Assembly (NCBI GenBank): GCA_028551475.1
Contig: CM052355.1
Span: 26,935,580 to 26,999,579, forward strand
DNA from: Casuarina equisetifolia
Taxonomy: Eukaryota > Streptophyta > Magnoliopsida > Fagales > Casuarinaceae
Direction of reading: 5' to 3'
DNA: 64,000 nt
Shown here: piece after piece, positions 12,510 through 24,379 of the stretch
Layout: the number at the start of each line of letters is the position of its first letter
Numbering within the stretch: the stretch's first letter is position 1
Notes under the pieces: model-generated
Told to the model about the DNA's origin: nothing
The model's input: the letters and a program-made list of their open reading frames with translations, nothing else
The model's database searches: none
Program-made: the position numbers and the translations under genes

Positions 12510-12930
12510 ATGGCGTCCTTTCCAGCTGTGCTGTGGAGGGTGACAAAATATGTATCTCCGCTTGGCCTTATCTCATTACGATGTCGGAGCATAATGAGAC
12601 GCTGTCCTCTCCATGCGATAAAAGTGACCAATTCTTTAAGCCAAAAAAGCACAAAAAGCTGCTACCAACATTTTAGCTTTGCAGTTTTTTAAAAAAATTT
12701 TAAGTCAATTTATAAGCAGAAATTTCTTACATGATTAAAAGTTAATTTTTTTTATCTAAAAGGAAACTTATATAAATTTGAATTAGAATTAACCTTTTTA
12801 ATACCCTTTTTTACAAATAAAATTTAGGTAAACGTGGGTCTTTTACCATGTATATGAGTGATTAATCAAACGGTGACTTTACTGTTTCTCAAATCCGTGA
12901 CTTCAAAATCTTGATCATTTTCCACGCATT
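12510..12930. repeat. Diverged direct duplication, copy 1
   Basis: Shares ordered blocks with 16200-16810: CTTTCCAGCTGTGC, a GTGACAAAATAT / GTCACAAAATAT block, TTGGCC-TATCT, GATAAAAGTG, GAGTCAATTTA-like and AAAAGTTAATT, and finally GTGATTAATCA. Identity is patchy with many small indels, so the event is old. Function unknown; it may be an inactive mobile element or copied upstream DNA. Confidence 0.6.
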
Positions 12931-13283
12931 CCAGTAAAAAAATTAGCGGTCCAATAACAGAATTTGGATTTCTCAATCAGAATCCTTGTAAGACTATTAG
13001 AGATGATGCTATAAAACCCAAAAAGGTAGGAAGGAGGGGAGAAAACAGAAACAAGGAGATGGAGTAGTTGATGTAATGATAGCTTGGTTAGGAATACATC
13101 AAATAAGCAGCCAAATGGAAAGAAATAATGGTAACTATTATGGAAGTGGAAAGAACTGGAATTGGAACGGGTATTTCATAGATATACGTGCATAAGGAAG
13201 ATATCAAACTTGGGAAAGTTGGGATCAGCACTTGCATTACCAAATATTAAAGAATAGAATTTTTCATATGCAATGAATTGCCA

Positions 13284-13502
13284 TTAGTATTTGAGCCAGG
13301 CTTGGTGACAGTCCAACGTAGAATCTATATGATTATAGATAAGAATATAAATAATACAGAGAGGTTTATATATATAAAAGGGAAGGCATAAAATACACAA
13401 AAGTACCTTCAAAAGCATTTTGTATGGCTCCAATAAGCGATTGGCAGCCAGGCCGAAGCTAGGAAGATAAAGCATGGAGGAGAAACCAATGGAAGTACGC
13501 AA
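13284..13502 (-). other. Possible orphan exon (unidentified)
   Basis: The minus strand reads MRTSIGFSSMLYLPSFGLAA then NRLLEPYKM before decaying into AT-rich sequence after a possible GT donor. The first 28 residues look protein-like, but I cannot assign a family and found no partner exons. A chance ORF is quite possible. Confidence 0.2.
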
Positions 13503-16199
13503 TTAGCTGATGTTTACAATGATTCTCAACCACATAACGGGTTATACCAATGTGACTATTCTGGGGCTCCTTTTTACTTCCTTTTCTTCCTCCACCTCTT
13601 CATTTGAGAAGTCTGGGGGAGGGTTCTCATTTAGGCAAAAGGCTTAGCTCTTGCTTGAGTCGGCAATGTGTGAATATCCAGGATATAGGCCTTCCTGCTT
13701 GTAATATGAAATTTGAACCACCGGCTCTCTGATAGCTTAACTCTTCCATGCCATGGATAGAAGCGTCTAATTTGCAAGCGGTAATTGCTTCCTTTTTTTG
13801 CCCCTTTCTTTCTAGATCATACTAGTTTATGCGTTTTCTGCAAGTGGTAAAGATATACTTTTACGGAAGGCATTTGAAGCCTATTGTAGCTCATGATCTT
13901 TTTATGAATTATGAAAACGGTTATCCCAATCACAAGAAGGTTTAGTCAACTTATTTCCTCTCCATCTAGTAGCAAAAGCTGCCTCCTTTAATTTGGAATG
14001 AAATAATGGAACTAAAGACATTGCAGAAAACTAAACCACAACAAAAGCTCCCTCTTAACATGGCAATGATGTGTGGAATTAGACTAGTATTCAATGTCAT
14101 TTGAATAGTATTTTGATACTTGAGATTGCATGCTTGCTCATTCAAATTTTTTCGTGCTGATTGATATTGCAGGTGGGAGAATTTGCCAAAGAACCAAACA
14201 GGTTGCTCAGGTCTATCTGCCAGTATGATTTAGTGATAATTTTGAACAAAGCTTCTGCTGGGGGCTTGGTGAGGCTTCTGGCATTTATTTTAAGCGCAGA
14301 TCACCACAACTTCTCCTTTATTGCAGAAGGCCAACTTACTGCCCGTGATCATTTTGATTTGCACGTCATTCTGAAGAAACCTTTGATGACTTTATCACTT
14401 TTTCTATGAACAGAAAAAGTGATAAACCTTTGATGACTTCAACCCAACCACTAAATTCTTTTTCTAAGAATCAAACGTTGAGTCAATTTAAAAATATGCC
14501 CATTTATCACTTTTTAAAATCAAATATTTTAGCAGCTTTATGTAAATATTACAGTGACTTATGCACTATAGCAGTCAAAAGCATTAGCATTAGCATATCA
14601 AGGCGGTGGCCAATTCCCAAGAAAAGGATAACAAGAGGCGCCACAAACCGAAGCAGCCAAGTGGGAATTCAAGTCCAAAAGAAAAGGCAAGGGCTGGTGC
14701 CAAAGCTCCTCGGAACTGGTCAAGAAGGTGGAAAGATAGGCAGACATTGTCTGTCTTTATGTGATCTCGTGACACAAATTTGGCATCAAATTCTACCAAC
14801 GATAGGAATCACGTGTGCGAGAGAGGGTGCCCCCCCTCTTTTGCCTCACTGTTTAATATTCCGAGATATTTCACAAAGCAGCCGGCACCTCTATGGCCTC
14901 AGTATTTCAAATACAATTCACGTGCTTACTGTGCCAACACCTTCCCACTGCCAGAAGCCTTCTTATGTTGCAAACTCGACTACGAGAATCTGTACAAACA
15001 GTCAGTCACAAGCGAACACGTCGCCTCCTCGGACGCTACAGTGAAGAAGAAGATGTCGCTGATCAGAAGAGAACAGGGAACTCATCCGCATGATGTTTTT
15101 CTTTTCTTCTGTGGGATTCCCGAAAAGGCCAAGACTTTGAGGCAGAGGAGTTAGTAATATAAGACACGTTAACGTCAACATGCGTGCACTCTACTCCTCT
15201 GGCCTCTACAACAGTGCAGCTAGACTTCACTTGCACTGTGCCTCGCTGTTCCTGACACGCGAAACATTGCCTTTTGGTTACGGACACACTACATCATGAC
15301 ATGGCATGGCGCCTGTTTTGCTCGTGACCGGCCTTAGGCCGATTGAATTACGAGGTCTACTACTGACTCCCATGGTTCATGCATCCAAGATTGATTAATT
15401 AATTAATTAAATAAATATCGATAATCAACATCTACACCTAGGCTCACATCATCATCGTTGAACTTTGCTCACTTGACTTATCATATTAATGTGTTATTGA
15501 ATTTTGTTAAGGAATTTATTATTTAATTTATACCTTAGTTTAAACATTAATGAAACACACAAATTTTGAAAGTTGTAATGACAATAGAAGAGTTAAGCCT
15601 TTTGTTGTGATGTTGTATTACAAGAACAATGTAATATTATATAAATTTTTTACTAATAAAAAATTTGTAATCCTTGTTGTAACAAATCTTTTTGACTTTT
15701 ATATATCAAATATTTACTTCTCGGTTTCACTAATTTTAAATGAAAAAAAGTAAATTACTTCAACAGCTCTTACTAGATGCTAAAGCATGAATGATGAGGA
15801 TTGCTTTATTTACTGTCATATGAGACGCATGTCTTTATCTCAATTCAATGTCCACTTTTGTCCACATATGAAAAAGAAAAAGGAGTGAATGATTTCTCTC
15901 GTACAAATTCTCTCAAATTCTTACCCAAGTTGCTAAAAAAGAAAAGGGGGAAAAAAAAAAAGAAGAAAAGGGGAAAGAAGGCCTTCCACCTTGCGGCTTA
16001 CCTGGCTTGAAAGCTCTTCCTAATGTAGAAAGGAGTGGTTGCGGTACGTCATTGCAATGATGGCTCCTCCCCTCAGACGTACCGAAACCCATTCCCGCAA
16101 GAAACCATCAATGCAGATGGACAGGACCTCTGCAGACGTGTCCCCAAATTGCCAGTCTGGCAATAATGCTCTCCTTCAGTACGCTCCAAAATCTTTTAA
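13503..16199. other. Gene-poor interval upstream of XTH
   Basis: Several ORFs occur here, the longest at 14406-15044 (212 codons), but none shows a family motif, regular codon use or a promoter. A short block at 14430-14500 (CCACTAAATTCTTTTTC, TTGAGTCAATTTAAAA) recurs at 16395-16436 and belongs to the local duplicated material. Confidence 0.45.
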
Positions 16200-16810
16200 C
16201 CCAAGCCTTTCCAGCTGTGCCGTGAGGGTCACAAAATATCTCTCTCCCCATTGGCCCTATCTGATTACCCTGTCAGATGCGTTTACAAGACAGCAAGATG
16301 ACCAGAATGCTGTCTCTTCTTTCTCTTCTCGCAGATGATAAAAGTGCCAAAAAAACGAGGAAAGGCTGCAACAAAGCCTTCGACCTGCAACCACTCAATT
16401 CTTTTTCTATGAATCAATCGTTGAGTCAATTTAAAATCAGCAATCTCCCACCCGATCAAAAGTTAATTCTTATGTAAACTAAAACTCATAGTAAACAGAA
16501 TTCCATGTAAAAAGTTATACTAATACATAGTTTTGACTATATTAATCACCATTCAATGAATTTTAGGATAAACATTTCTATTTTAATTATTAAAGTCATG
16601 ACCTTTTTCTTGATGGGACCCTTATCATTTATGCTATTATATAAACTTAGTCTTATTAATGATGAACTTTTCTACTTTTAACAAATAACAATAACCTTTT
16701 CAAAACCGATTTTTACAAATAAACTTAAAATAAACATGTATACAAAGTGATTAATCATGCACTAACTTTAGTACTTCTCAAGCTTGTGAGCTCAAAATAT
16801 TGCCCCACTT
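16200..16810. repeat. Diverged direct duplication, copy 2
   Basis: Partner of 12510-12930 with the same block order, about 3.7 kb downstream and ending roughly 0.8 kb before the XTH start codon. It is longer than copy 1 because of extra AT-rich sequence in its second half. Confidence 0.6.
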
Positions 16811-17446
16811 GGCCATTCGGAAGACCGATGGAATTACTGAGCAGCCCATCCCTATACACATCCGCACGTATTCCACTGCTGCAGGGTCAATAAGAAATTG
16901 ACATGACACGGTTCTCAAGGCCCAGAAATTAAAGGAGTTGGTTGGAATTAAATTCCCAACTTTAAACTTGCAAGTGAAATCCATAGTGCGCTTGTACACT
17001 CCAGCTGGCGCTGCAGTCAGAAAAGTAAAACAAAAAACAAAGATGATAAAGCGGTCCTACTTCCTACTCTCCCTCCACCATACAATAATGGATACTCGCT
17101 GTCTGAATGCGGGAGAGCAAAAAATGATTACAAATCGTGGATCAGATCGAGCGAGTACCTTTTATCTATAGCCCCGGGAAGAAGGTGTGGGTGTCTGGCA
17201 AGTGAGTCCTCAAGGTTCTTTTAACCAATACTGGCAGCGACAACTGGCACTGAGTGAACCAGCTGTCTTTGTAGACGTGGCTTATTCTAATTGGTTTAGA
17301 TCGTACTCAGCCCTTTGATGCAGGCGGCTTGGGGATATCGTACCGAATGCCACTCGAACAGTGCCCAGCTTTAGCCAGCTAAGGGGGCACAGAGGCCCAA
17401 CGGCTACATTTTTTAATTTTAGTTTGAGTTACTGGAATTTGTATCC

Positions 17447-17452
17447 CACGTG
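17447..17452 (+). promoter_or_regulatory. G-box (CACGTG) upstream of XTH
   Basis: The palindromic CACGTG within CCCACGTGGC is a textbook G-box/ABRE core bound by bZIP and bHLH factors (including PIF and ABF types). It is about 66 bases upstream of the XTH TATA box, a plausible position for light or ABA control. Confidence 0.6.
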
Positions 17453-17497
17453 GCAAGGTAATGGGTGATGATGTGGAGGATGGTGCTTGTGAGAGAA

Positions 17498-17518
17498 GCC
17501 AATAGAGTTGGCTATAAA
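17498..17518 (+). promoter_or_regulatory. XTH core promoter: CCAAT and TATA
   Basis: A CCAAT (about 17499-17503) followed by TATAAA (17513-17518) lies about 90 bases upstream of the ATG at 17606. The intervening leader is CT-rich (CTCTCACTGTATACTCTCACTCTC), typical of plant 5' leaders. Confidence 0.75.
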
Positions 17519-17605
17519 GAGACGGTCTTTCTTGGGTAACAACCTCTCATAGCATCTTAGAGTGGAAGCCTCTCACTGTATACTCTCACTCTCTCGAGCT
17601 CTGTA

Positions 17606-19680
17606 ATGGCTGTTTCAGTGTCTTTGTTCTTGGGTTTCTTTGTGGGTCTTGTAGTGGTGGGATTGGGTAGCTCCAAGCAGTTTGATGAGCTCTTTCAGCC
17701 AGTCTGGGCTAACGACCATTTTGTATACGAAGGAGAGCTTCTTAAGCTTAAACTTGACAACTATTCCGGTACGGATCGTTTTTTCCCAATCAAAGAAATC
17801 AAAGTTTCTATGCTTTCGCGATGTCTTTACTTTGTTGAGAATCATCTGCTAGCATACTATGCCTGCATCATCATATAGTTGTCTCCTTTTCTTGCTATTG
17901 TCCTGATTATGTTAAGAAAAAGTGATGAGATTGTGGTGGGATTTGCAGGCGCTGGATTTTCATCAAAGAACAAGTATATGTTTGGGAAAGTGACCCTCCA
18001 GATTAAGCTTGTGGAGGGTGATTCTGCTGGAACCGTAACTGCTTTTTATGTAAGCAGCTTTATATCTTGTTTACTGCAAAGTTCATCGTCTCTTCCATTT
18101 ACTTTCCTCCTGCTTTTGTAAGGTAGTGATCTTTAACTTGCTAATACATGAATGTGTGCTAGTGCATGACCCGTGTCTCTCGTTCGATAAGCGGACAGTC
18201 GAATCATTCAATGCATTGAACATTTCCCAAATCTGACAAACTAGCTTTTATTTGTTTGAACCCTCAGCAGGCTGCCACCGCTGCTATTTGTAGCTTTTAC
18301 CTACTCCCTCATCGCTCGTGAATTTCTGCAAGACTCCATAAATCTGCATTTATTAGTTTTATCTGAACAAAAAACCATGAGGCCAACAGGCCACCATTGT
18401 AACATCATCGTTTGAGAATCACAAAACTTTTTACTGTTTAATGGCCCTTACCTGTTGCAATAATTGTGCTTTCTGTGGAATGCTGACCCTGGTAATCAAG
18501 TGCATTTACTCTTGTGCTTAGTGATAATGATAGTCTGTGGGGCCGGTCTAATTTCTTTTGTTCTTTGACGCAGATGTCATCGGAGGGTCCAAATCATAAC
18601 GAGTTTGATTTTGAGTTCCTAGGCAATACCACTGGCGAACCCTACACCGTGCAGACCAATGTGTACGTCAACGGCGTAGGGAACCGAGAGCAAAGGCTTA
18701 ACCTTTGGTTCGACCCCACAAAAGACTTCCACGCCTACTCCCTCTTCTGGAATCAGCGCCAAGTTGTGTAAGCACAATTTCCTTCTAAAACCAACCATAA
18801 TTGCATGTTATTTTTACACACACAAACACGCTGCCTGTGTGGGACTGAAAAGCGCTGCAAAAGATGAGATGATGCATGGTTTGTGTTAATCAGAGCTGAG
18901 TGAGCATCACAAGTCGAGTGTCGTTGTCTCCCTTTGGTCTCTTGCTAGTAGCAAGTTGGGAATAGAAAACATGAAATCCACGGAAAAGGGGAAGGAATCT
19001 TGCAGGAATTGCTCCCCTTTGTCCACAAACCATTATTCCAGTGGTACACAAACAAATACGTACTCTGTTCTGGTTTCTGCGTTGGCTTTGTCGTGTAGCC
19101 AATATGGTACACAACGTGACTGTGTAAAGACCGTGGCTCAATCATTCCAACTGTGCCTTCTTTTTTTTGTTCTTTTAAAGTCACTGGTGACAACTGTTGG
19201 TAAATTTTTAACAGGGTTGGCGTTAATGATGATGGGTGTTTATGTATTGTGTTGTTCAGGTTCATGGTAGATGAGACCCCAGTAAGAGTTCACACCAACA
19301 TGGAAAGCAAGGGGGTTCCATTTCCTAAGGACCAGGCCATGGGTGTGTACAGCTCGATTTGGAACGCCGACGACTGGGCTACCCAGGGTGGTCGAGTCAA
19401 GACGGACTGGACGCATGCACCCTTCGTTGCCACTTACAAGGACTTTGAAATTGATGGTTGCGAGGTGCCGGTATCAGTTGCTGCAACCGATGGTGCCAAG
19501 AAGTGTAGCAGCAGCGCCGAGAAGAGGTATTGGTGGGACGAGCCCACGCTGTCGGAGCTGAATGTGCACCAAAGCCACCAGCTTTGGTGGGTTCGGGCCC
19601 ATCACATGGTCTATGACTACTGCACGGACACGGCTAGGTTCCCGGTCGTCCCTGTAGAATGTGTGCACCACCGCCACTAG
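17606..19680 (+). CDS. XTH: Xyloglucan endotransglucosylase/hydrolase (XTH), four exons
   Basis: Exons 17606-17768, 17949-18049, 18574-18767 and 19260-19680, all with GT/AG borders, give 292 residues, a normal length for the family. XTHs (glycoside hydrolase family 16) cut and re-join xyloglucan in the wall during cell expansion. A signal peptide (residues 1 to about 22, [19 protein letters not shown]) directs secretion. Exon 3 carries [11 protein letters not shown]: Glu98 is the expected nucleophile and Glu102 the acid/base, followed by the conserved N-glycosylation site NTT. Exon 4 has [25 protein letters not shown] and the C-terminal XET_C domain with four cysteines, ending [11 protein letters not shown] to ECVHHRH. 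HNEF instead of the commoner HDEI resembles XTH6/7-type members, which are usually transglucosylases. No break is visible; the ATG is supported by the signal peptide and promoter spacing. Confidence 0.95.
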
Positions 19681-21250
19681 CGGTGGCAGTCGGAAGCACT
19701 TGTGGAAACACTGTAAAAATTCGCCACGGTGGGGAAGATGGAATCAGCGTACGAAAATAATCATGTCTTGGTTGGGTGTGATGACTTGTAAAAAAGGAAA
19801 AGGGTTTGGGTGAAGGGGGAGGTAGGATCAGTTCAGAGTTGTTACAAAACATGTGCTTCATGTTTGTTTCATATTTTCTATCGAGCAGTCCCAGGTTATC
19901 TATCTTGTGATTTTGAAATCCCCACATTTGATTATTTCGAAATGTTAGCTTCCCGTGTTCATGGGAGTGGATTTTCGGGGGTCGTTTTCAACCATCGTCT
20001 TGGTTTTCAAGTATCTTAGGCCTTGTACGCTTTGTTGACGTGGGGTAATAATCCCGAGGAAATGATATAAAGTTTTTAATCATTATGCGCCCCGACGATT
20101 AGACATCAGACTTTATTTGCTCTTTTTCTGTGGGCTCTTAAATCTGCTATCCACCAACCACAAACGAGCTCCCCAAAACCACCAAGGATAATGGGTTAAT
20201 TAATACAATTGTCTCTTATATGGTGGACCCTGAAAGCTTGAAAACCATATATGTCTTCCTTTCAGAACATTACCTTAATTAAGCCGAGTTTGCCTTAAAA
20301 GTCTCGTGGTTTGGCACATGACCATTGCTTTTGGTGACAATAATTCAGGGCACTTATTCCACGAGAGACATGAGGCGGTTGGCAAAGCGATGGTGGTTAT
20401 CTACCGAAGGGGTCGGACCGGGGCCATCGTGAATGATGGATGGGCAAAAAGTTGATAGGGGTCATCTTTTCAGCAAGGATCATCAAAGCCAGTGGGGCCA
20501 AACTGGACTGTAATCTAAATGATGAAGGTTGAATGACAGCCAAATGTTGAGTCATCTAAAAATTATTCGTGCGTGTTCTTTGCCTTTTGTTCTAATGCAT
20601 ATAAAAGTGTCCAAAAGTAAAAATGATTGGTCCTATTTTTTCACATTTAAATTCACAATTGATACCCAATTGATACTACTTAACCATATCTTTACAACAT
20701 CATGGTCATTATTTACAATTTATCCATTGAGTGGTCCTCAAATGACAAGGTTTTCCCCCCATGAAACTAAAAGAAAAACCGAAATTCTTATCCAATTAAA
20801 AGACAAAAAAACCTAGTATAACCAATGCCCTAGATGTTCAAAAGCACAAATAAAATCATAAAATCTTTATTTTATTTTCAAAGAATATCCTTAGAACATG
20901 ACATTTCATATTAATCGTTTTTGGATCTTAAATTTCACAATAAATGTCTTAAAATCCAGAATGATAATAATTACTTTTTCAATTTAATGTTTATCATATT
21001 ATAAAAAAGTAATTTTTTGTAACTTCATAGTGAGGGCTCTTAAAACATTAAATGCTTATTTAAGGGACAAAAGAAATCCAAAATCTTGATCCAGATTTCA
21101 ACAATTCCATCAATACGCATCGTTTAGATCCCCTGTCGGTCCAAATCAAGCCCAAGCTCCACCCATAAAAACTGCATATACCGTATATACCGTATATTCT
21201 TTTTCTTTTTCTTTTTCTTTTTTATTTGAAAATAGCCTTTTGCTTTGGCG
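19681..21250. other. XTH 3' flank and intergenic DNA
   Basis: AT-rich sequence with no recognised gene. The XTH 3' untranslated region probably occupies the first few hundred bases. A (TTTTTC)n tract lies at 21199-21224. Confidence 0.5.
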
Positions 21251-21256
21251 GTGCGC

Positions 21257-21289
21257 TATTTAATCATGCCAAAGGCCGCGTTTAGGGTT
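21257..21289 (+). promoter_or_regulatory. DREB2-like gene core promoter with telo-box
   Basis: A TATA-like TATTTAAT (21257-21264) is followed by TTTAGGGTT (21281-21289), the telo-box (AAACCCTAA core) often found near the start of transcription in plant genes, then a CT-rich leader. Confidence 0.45.
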
Positions 21290-23273
21290 CCTCTTTCTTC
21301 GCAATTTTAAAATTCTCTGTTTGCTTCTCGTCGAGGCGTTCCGTCCATTTCCCGGATCCATTTTCCCTTTCATGGTCTCTATCCGAGCTACGAGGTAAAA
21401 CGCACCGTTTAGTTCCTCTCACCCTCTCTTTCTGAGTTAAATTCAAAGCCCTATCCCTAAAATCTTGTTTTTCTTTGAAATAGTTCTTGTAGCTGAATCT
21501 AGGTTTGGCCGCTGGAGCTCCAGTGGCTAGAAGGTAACATTTTCGTTACAGTATTTTTGGGATTTCATATATGGTACCATAACCGTCCAATTGGTGTTTA
21601 TTTATTTATTTTTTGTATTCCATATATATATTTTTTTTATCAAAGGCCATTTGTGAGTGTTTTTTCATGCCTCTGACCGATGGTAAATTTGAGGTAGTTT
21701 TTCTTTGTACCCGTAGGAGAGAAGTAGACAAGAATTAGTTTCTGTATGGTTCTTTGTAGTCGCTTGGTCGATATAATTGCGCATTAAAATGGGTCTGGCC
21801 CAGAAATGGATTTCGACTTGGAATAGATTTTTGCGTGGCAAATTTATGTTTGTGCCTAAGTTTCTTGGTCTTCCGCTAACATTTTGTTTGTGCGTAAATT
21901 TTTGTATGTTATAGTTCAGAATTGATGCTAAGCTTAATGGAAGTAGAGGCTGTTGGGGATCTGTTATTTTGGTTTTGAATTTACTTTTAAGCTGAGCTTC
22001 CGAATAGGGTTGCCTATTATTGTACATTTGGGTGATTAGCGGTGCATTTGTGGTTTGGAGAAGTGTTTCTCTTCATTTCTTTTCTGGAAGCGGCCAAGGG
22101 TCGTGATCCTTGTCAGTTGAGAGTACCGTCAAGAGTCCTTCCTTTGCGATAGGATGATTGACATTCTTCAAATGTTTCTGAGGTTGGCAGGTTATGCCCG
22201 CCAATTTCTTCAATTCTCATGTTCAGTTTGAATTTCAATTTCCATAGTTGTGGGTACTGTTATCAGCCCAAGTTTTAGATTGAAATGAAGGTAATTCTCC
22301 GTTCTTATGTGTAAATTCATGCATCTGAATACGGGAAATTGATGCTATACATTTTTTTTATATTTAAGTTCACCCCTTTTTTAGGATGCTTTTAAGTGTC
22401 ATCACTTTTTGATTTCTTATTTCAGTTTTTAGTATATGTTTTATATACATTCTGCTATGTACATATGATTCCTGCAATAAACAAAACACATTTTTCCTCT
22501 GTTAGCAATTGAGGAATATCACACTGGTTTTTGGCTACAGTGCAGAATTATTGATAACATTAGTATCAATGCTTACCTTTGATTGATATTTGTACTTCAA
22601 ATGACTGTCAATTATTACTCATCTGAAAAAAAAAAGAAGAGAAATGGAATAGGGGTTTTGGCTGGCGTGGCTGTTTAAATTTTTGGTCTACATTTCATTG
22701 TTTTATCTTTCTAACTGCTACTTTGTGAATTGTTATTATTATTATTTTCTTATCTGCCCATCTTCATTGCAGGTTTAAATCTTAGTATAGCATATTCATA
22801 TTGATATATTGATCTTGGACCTAAATTACAGTAATTGAGTAGTATTTTGTTGATTATATTTATTTCCAAATTAAAGCTAATCTACTATTTCGAATACTAG
22901 TAGTTGAGAGAAAACTTACAGGGGAAAGCTTGACTACTTTCTGCTTATTGTGTTGTTTCTTTTCCCCTAGTTTTGTCATGTTAAGGTTCTAATTGGTCTT
23001 TATAGTGGGAGTCAATGACTGGAGGAACTCTGGTAACTTCTTGACTAATATCTTCAGGTTGCCATGTGTGATGCGCTAGTTTTATTTTGTCTTGTGGTTT
23101 TTTTCTTTGTTTTTTCTGACCTTAATATTTAGCTTTGGTCTCGAGATAACTAGTTAGCCATATATTTTTCTCATGAAGGCTTGCTGTTCTGAAATCAAAA
23201 CCATCTTGTTTACATTGGCAGGTAATTCACATAGTTTTCTAGGTTTTTGTGTTTATTCCTACTTTCAATTTGC
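21290..23273 (+). other. 5' leader and long leader intron of DREB2-like gene
   Basis: A CT-rich leader runs to candidate donors CGAG|GTAAAA (21395) and GAAG|GTAACA (21534). The next good acceptor is TTACATTGGCAG ending at 23221, after which 52 bases lead to the ATG at 23274. That implies one leader intron of 1.7-1.8 kb with two possible donors. No coding domain lies in the interval. The splice sites are inferred from consensus, not from transcripts. Confidence 0.5.
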
Positions 23274-23846
23274 ATGCGCAAGTTGGATAAAACTCATACT
23301 AGAGGGGATGGCTCTAGATCCCTGGCCTCGATTCTTGAGAGGTGGAAAGAGTATAATGAAGAACTAGATTCTTCCCATGGTGAAGATAAACCAGTCCGTA
23401 AAGTTCCAGCCAAGGGTTCAAAGAAGGGATGTATGAAAGGTAAGGGAGGTCCAGAGAACTCGCGATGTAACTACAGAGGTGTGCGGCAGAGAACGTGGGG
23501 GAAGTGGGTTGCAGAAATTCGGGAGCCAAACAGAGGGAGTAGGCTCTGGCTAGGTACTTTTCCGACTGCTATTGGAGCTGCACTTGCTTATGATGATGCT
23601 GCAAGAGCGTTGTATGGTTCGTCTGCCCGCCTTAATTTTCCCAATGTGAAGGTTTCCTGTTTCTCGAAGGATTCTTCTCTAGTAGCAAACACATCTGGTT
23701 CTTCAGTAGCAACTCCTGCCGAGTCCGATTCCACAACAAAATCAAACGACTCTGAACTTTGTGCAGCTGTGGGTATTGATCTGAACCCTGTTCCCCACGG
23801 TGTAAAGCATGATGATGGGACAGGGGAATCAAGAATCAACTCTTAG
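23274..23846 (+). CDS. DREB2: DREB2-type AP2/ERF transcription factor (compact)
   Basis: 190 residues from the ATG at 23274, an uninterrupted coding exon. The N-terminal part has [20 protein letters not shown], then the subgroup signature [20 protein letters not shown] (residues 44-63), which is rich in basic residues and likely a nuclear localisation signal. The AP2 domain (about 66-123, [20 protein letters not shown]) has Val and Glu at the two positions that mark DREB over ERF proteins (V79 and E84 here) and so should prefer DRE/CRT elements (A/GCCGAC). DREB2 factors control drought and heat genes. The C-terminal region is only about 65 residues and Ser/Thr-rich, shorter than in DREB2A (about 335 residues in total). 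The frame is open upstream of this ATG but has no other ATG. Confidence 0.9.
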   Translation: MRKLDKTHTRGDGSRSLASILERWKEYNEELDSSHGEDKPVRKVPAKGSKKGCMKGKGGPENSRCNYRGVRQRTWGKWVAEIREPNRGSRLWLGTFPTAIGAALAYDDAARALYGSSARLNFPNVKVSCFSKDSSLVANTSGSSVATPAESDSTTKSNDSELCAAVGIDLNPVPHGVKHDDGTGESRINS

Positions 23847-24379
23847 CCCCCGCGAGTCTTATGATGTATATTTTTCGTAACTTTGGCGATGGCGGAATTT
23901 GACATTTGTACTTGGGTAAGAGCGGGTTTTGGTACCCGTACCATGTTGGTAGATGGGAATTTGAGTGTAATGCTTTCAGTGCTGATGCTTTCAGTCGAGA
24001 GAGCTGTAGTACTTTCCTTTTAATTCGTTGCAGCTTTGATTTTTCTCATCAAATGAACATTTGATATCCTGTCTCTAGCATTTGATATCCTAAGTTTCAA
24101 GCATGTGAAATCGTATTTTCTTGATGGATTAATGCTGTGAGAACAAGAACTTAAATGGCTTACAAAATGTTCCAGAGATGAACATGTTACAAAATTTACT
24201 AACGGCGTGTCTTGCAGCTTCAAAGTACTAAGACAAAGAAAAATTGTCTGTTCTCACCTTACACTATAAGATCATCTTAGTAGTATCTCGAGCCGTCGGA
24301 TAACTCTACTGTTCTCTACGTGTTGAAATCTCTTCTGTTACACTTCGTTAGAACTTCACACTATTAAGAGATATTTCAA

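Noticed and set aside
14406-15044. 212-codon ORF upstream of XTH
   Set aside because: No domain, no homologous pattern, overlaps ORFs in other frames, and begins in sequence shared with the non-coding duplication.
18890-19270. ORFs of 83-106 codons on both strands
   Set aside because: They fall in the third XTH intron, whose GT/AG borders are clear.
23588-23839. 83-codon minus-strand ORF
   Set aside because: Antisense shadow of the DREB2-like coding exon.
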